A stretch of DNA of 7,041 nt, taken from assembly GCA_003661465.1 (NCBI GenBank), contig QMWE01000050.1, forward strand, positions 1 to 7,041, read 5' to 3'. The stretch comes from Hadesarchaea archaeon (lineage in GTDB: Archaea; Hadarchaeota; Hadarchaeia; Hadarchaeales; Hadarchaeaceae). A model generated the notes under the pieces. That model did not search any database. It saw only the letters and a list, made by a program, of their open reading frames with translations, and was not told where the DNA came from. Of the stretch, positions 5,977 through 7,041 are shown piece after piece (the first letter of the stretch is position 1; each line of letters starts with the position of its first letter). Both the position numbers and the translations under genes were made by a program.

Positions 5977-6082
5977 GTTTGCCCCAATCAACTTTTGACA
6001 ATGTCGATAAAACATTCACTATTGCGTTCGATATTTGACGAGGCTATTTTAGGCAAGAGCACAAAAATTTGTTGGGTTGAGC
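5977..6082. promoter_or_regulatory. Divergent promoter region, membrane protein / macro-domain operon
   Basis: The 106 bases between divergently read genes hold a TATA-like box for each. On the minus strand TTTTATCG (6013-6006) is about 30 bases before the membrane-protein ATG. On the plus strand CTATTTTAG (6045-6053) is about 30 bases before the macro-domain ATG, whose ribosome-binding site is probably GTTGGG (6071-6076). No operator-like palindrome stands out. Confidence 0.4.
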
Positions 6083-6622
6083 ATGAAGAGGTTTGCTGAT
6101 GTGGATGTCGAGGTGGAACAGGGAGACCTCACAAAACAGGTCGCGGACGCTATCTGCAATCCAGCCAACAGTCTGATGTACATGGGCGGCGGAGCAGCTG
6201 GAGCGCTAAAACGAGCGGGAGGTGAAGAGATCGAGCGAGAAGCTTTAAAGCACGCTCCGGTTCCGGTGGGGACGTCGGTGGCAACGAGTGCTGGAAGACT
6301 AAATGCCAGGTGGGTGATACATGCACCGACAATGGAACGTCCGGCAATGCGCACGACTAGTGAAAAAGTGTACCAAGCAACGTTTTCTGCGTTGAAGACC
6401 GCCGATGAGGTTGGGGCAAAAAGTCTTGTGCTTCCAGGTATGGGTACTGGGGTTGGCGGAATTTCTCCGAAGACAGCAGCAGAGGCCATGATTTGTGCAT
6501 TAAAAGATTTTGCGCCGGAGTCAAAATCACTAAAAAAAGTACTCCTGTGCGATTTGAGCGAAGAGATGGTGAAAGCCTGGCTGGAGGTTTTGTCACAGGG
6601 ATTCGACTCGAGGGTCAGGTAG
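6083..6622 (+). CDS. Macro-domain protein, ADP-ribose binding or hydrolysing
   Basis: The 179-residue protein is a stand-alone macro domain, as in Archaeoglobus AF1521. Visible landmarks are GDLT (14-17), NPAN (26-29), the first phosphate loop GGGAAGALKRAGG (35-47), and the second loop PGMGTGVGG (118-126). These bind ADP-ribose and the diphosphate. Where MacroD-type hydrolases have Asp after GGG (GGGVD), this protein has Ala, so hydrolysis of ADP-ribosyl-protein cannot be assumed; binding is the safe call. ATG 6083 is preferred to TTG 6077, two codons upstream, since GTTGGG lies six bases before it. The next gene follows after 7 bases and the third overlaps by 4, so the macro domain, lplB and lplA form one operon. 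That ties it to protein lipoylation. Confidence 0.9.
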   Translation: MKRFADVDVEVEQGDLTKQVADAICNPANSLMYMGGGAAGALKRAGGEEIEREALKHAPVPVGTSVATSAGRLNARWVIHAPTMERPAMRTTSEKVYQATFSALKTADEVGAKSLVLPGMGTGVGGISPKTAAEAMICALKDFAPESKSLKKVLLCDLSEEMVKAWLEVLSQGFDSRVR

Positions 6623-6629
6623 AAATAAA

Positions 6630-6911
6630 ATGACGATGAAATTTGCAGAGTTCAAGGCTCCAAAAGGTGTGATCAAAGTTGAACTTGAGCTTACCAATGG
6701 AAGAATATCTCAAATATCATTTAGTGGTGATTTTTTCATGTATCCAGAAGAATCGATCGAAAAACTCGAAGAATCCTTAAAAGGAGCAGGAGTCGATGAA
6801 AAAGATCTGAAAGCAATCGTGAAAAAATTTTACACCTCAACCGGCACGAAAACGCCAATGCTGGAACCAGAACATTGGGTCAAAGCCATCTTACAGGCGG
6901 CGGGTAAATGA
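6630..6911 (+). CDS. lplB: Lipoate-protein ligase, C-terminal accessory subunit (LplB/LplA-CTD)
   Basis: This 93-residue protein corresponds to the small C-terminal domain of LplA, encoded separately in Thermoplasma and other archaea and required with the catalytic subunit for lipoate activation. The pattern KGVIKVELELTNGRISQISF followed by GDFFMYPEESIEKLEESLKG (33-52) is the typical strand-turn-helix start of that domain, and the length fits (about 90). ATG 6630 has AGGT nine bases upstream; ATG 6636, two codons later, is the alternative. It follows the macro-domain gene by 7 bases, and its TGA overlaps the next ATG as ATGA, giving translational coupling with the catalytic subunit. Confidence 0.85.
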   Translation: MTMKFAEFKAPKGVIKVELELTNGRISQISFSGDFFMYPEESIEKLEESLKGAGVDEKDLKAIVKKFYTSTGTKTPMLEPEHWVKAILQAAGK

Positions 6912-7041
6912 AAAGATGGAGGATATTGCCTCTACGGGTCGACGATGCCTTTATGAGCATGGCAATCGACGAGGCGTTGTTGAAGTTGAACTCGGAGGGG
7001 AGGTCTCCAAATACACTTCGTTTTTGGCGCTGGTCACCATC
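6908..7041 (+). CDS. lplA: Lipoate-protein ligase A, catalytic subunit (partial, cut at window end)
   Basis: The frame opens with MKRWRILPLRVDDAFMSMAI, then DEALLK and NTLRFWRWSP, the start of LplA-type ligases (typically WRLLP, MAIDEAL, TLRFWxWxP). Only about 44 codons are present, and the active-site GG and lysine motifs lie beyond the edge. The enzyme would attach lipoate to carrier domains such as GcvH or 2-oxoacid dehydrogenase E2 together with the upstream subunit. It overlaps lplB by four bases. Confidence 0.85.
   Translation, partial: MKRWRILPLRVDDAFMSMAIDEALLKLNSEGRSPNTLRFWRWSP

Noticed and set aside
5726..5998. Plus-strand frame opposite the membrane-protein gene
   Set aside because: It is the antisense of a well-formed four-helix membrane protein, shows no domain pattern and has no ribosome-binding site.
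6049..6489. Minus-strand frame of 146 codons opposite the macro-domain gene
   Set aside because: The plus-strand frame carries clear macro-domain motifs; the minus frame is a shadow without recognisable features.
1..7041. CRISPR array, insertion sequence or long direct repeats
   Set aside because: No regularly spaced repeats, transposase motifs or terminal inverted repeats were seen in the window.

Overview
The window reads as archaeal, probably euryarchaeal. It carries a tyrosyl-tRNA synthetase of the archaeal type, an Ogg2-type 8-oxoguanine glycosylase, an archaeo-eukaryotic primase (AEP) fold protein, a MinD ATPase and a split lipoate ligase (separate C-terminal subunit followed by the catalytic subunit, as known from Thermoplasma). 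AT-rich TATA-like boxes lie 25-35 bases before several starts, T-runs look like archaeal terminators, and TTG starts are frequent. The exact lineage cannot be read from the window.

Layout. 22-279: a G/A-rich, highly structured non-coding RNA closed by a terminal stem and followed by a T7 run; it has some RNase P RNA features but is not securely identified. 287-1288 (+): a possible 38-residue very basic peptide, then a radical SAM protein of the spore-photoproduct-lyase (SplB) family. 2988-1290 (-): a compact cluster of AEP-fold protein, small zinc ribbon and Ogg2 glycosylase/lyase, ending one base from the convergent radical SAM gene. This block looks like DNA-repair or nucleic-acid maintenance genes. 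2989-3306: AT-rich gene-free stretch with back-to-back promoters. 3307-3681 (+): an A-rich, probably transferred, single-motif LAGLIDADG protein whose catalytic acid is replaced by lysine. 3746-4729 (+): tyrS, whose conserved N-terminus continues upstream of the first in-frame start codon, so the 5' end is either frameshifted or otherwise unusual. 4798-5622 (+): minD. 5635-5976 (-): a small four-helix membrane protein. 6083-7041 (+): a macro-domain gene, the lipoate ligase C-terminal subunit, and the start of the lipoate ligase catalytic subunit (cut by the window end).

The two most interesting contexts are the macro domain tied to lipoate ligase genes, which recalls the bacterial lipoylation-dependent ADP-ribosylation operons (SirTM systems), and the AEP/zinc-ribbon/Ogg2 cluster facing a radical SAM lyase-like gene. 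The AEP protein has an altered motif II (Asp where His is usual). Neither is proof of a new system, but both make testable functional predictions.
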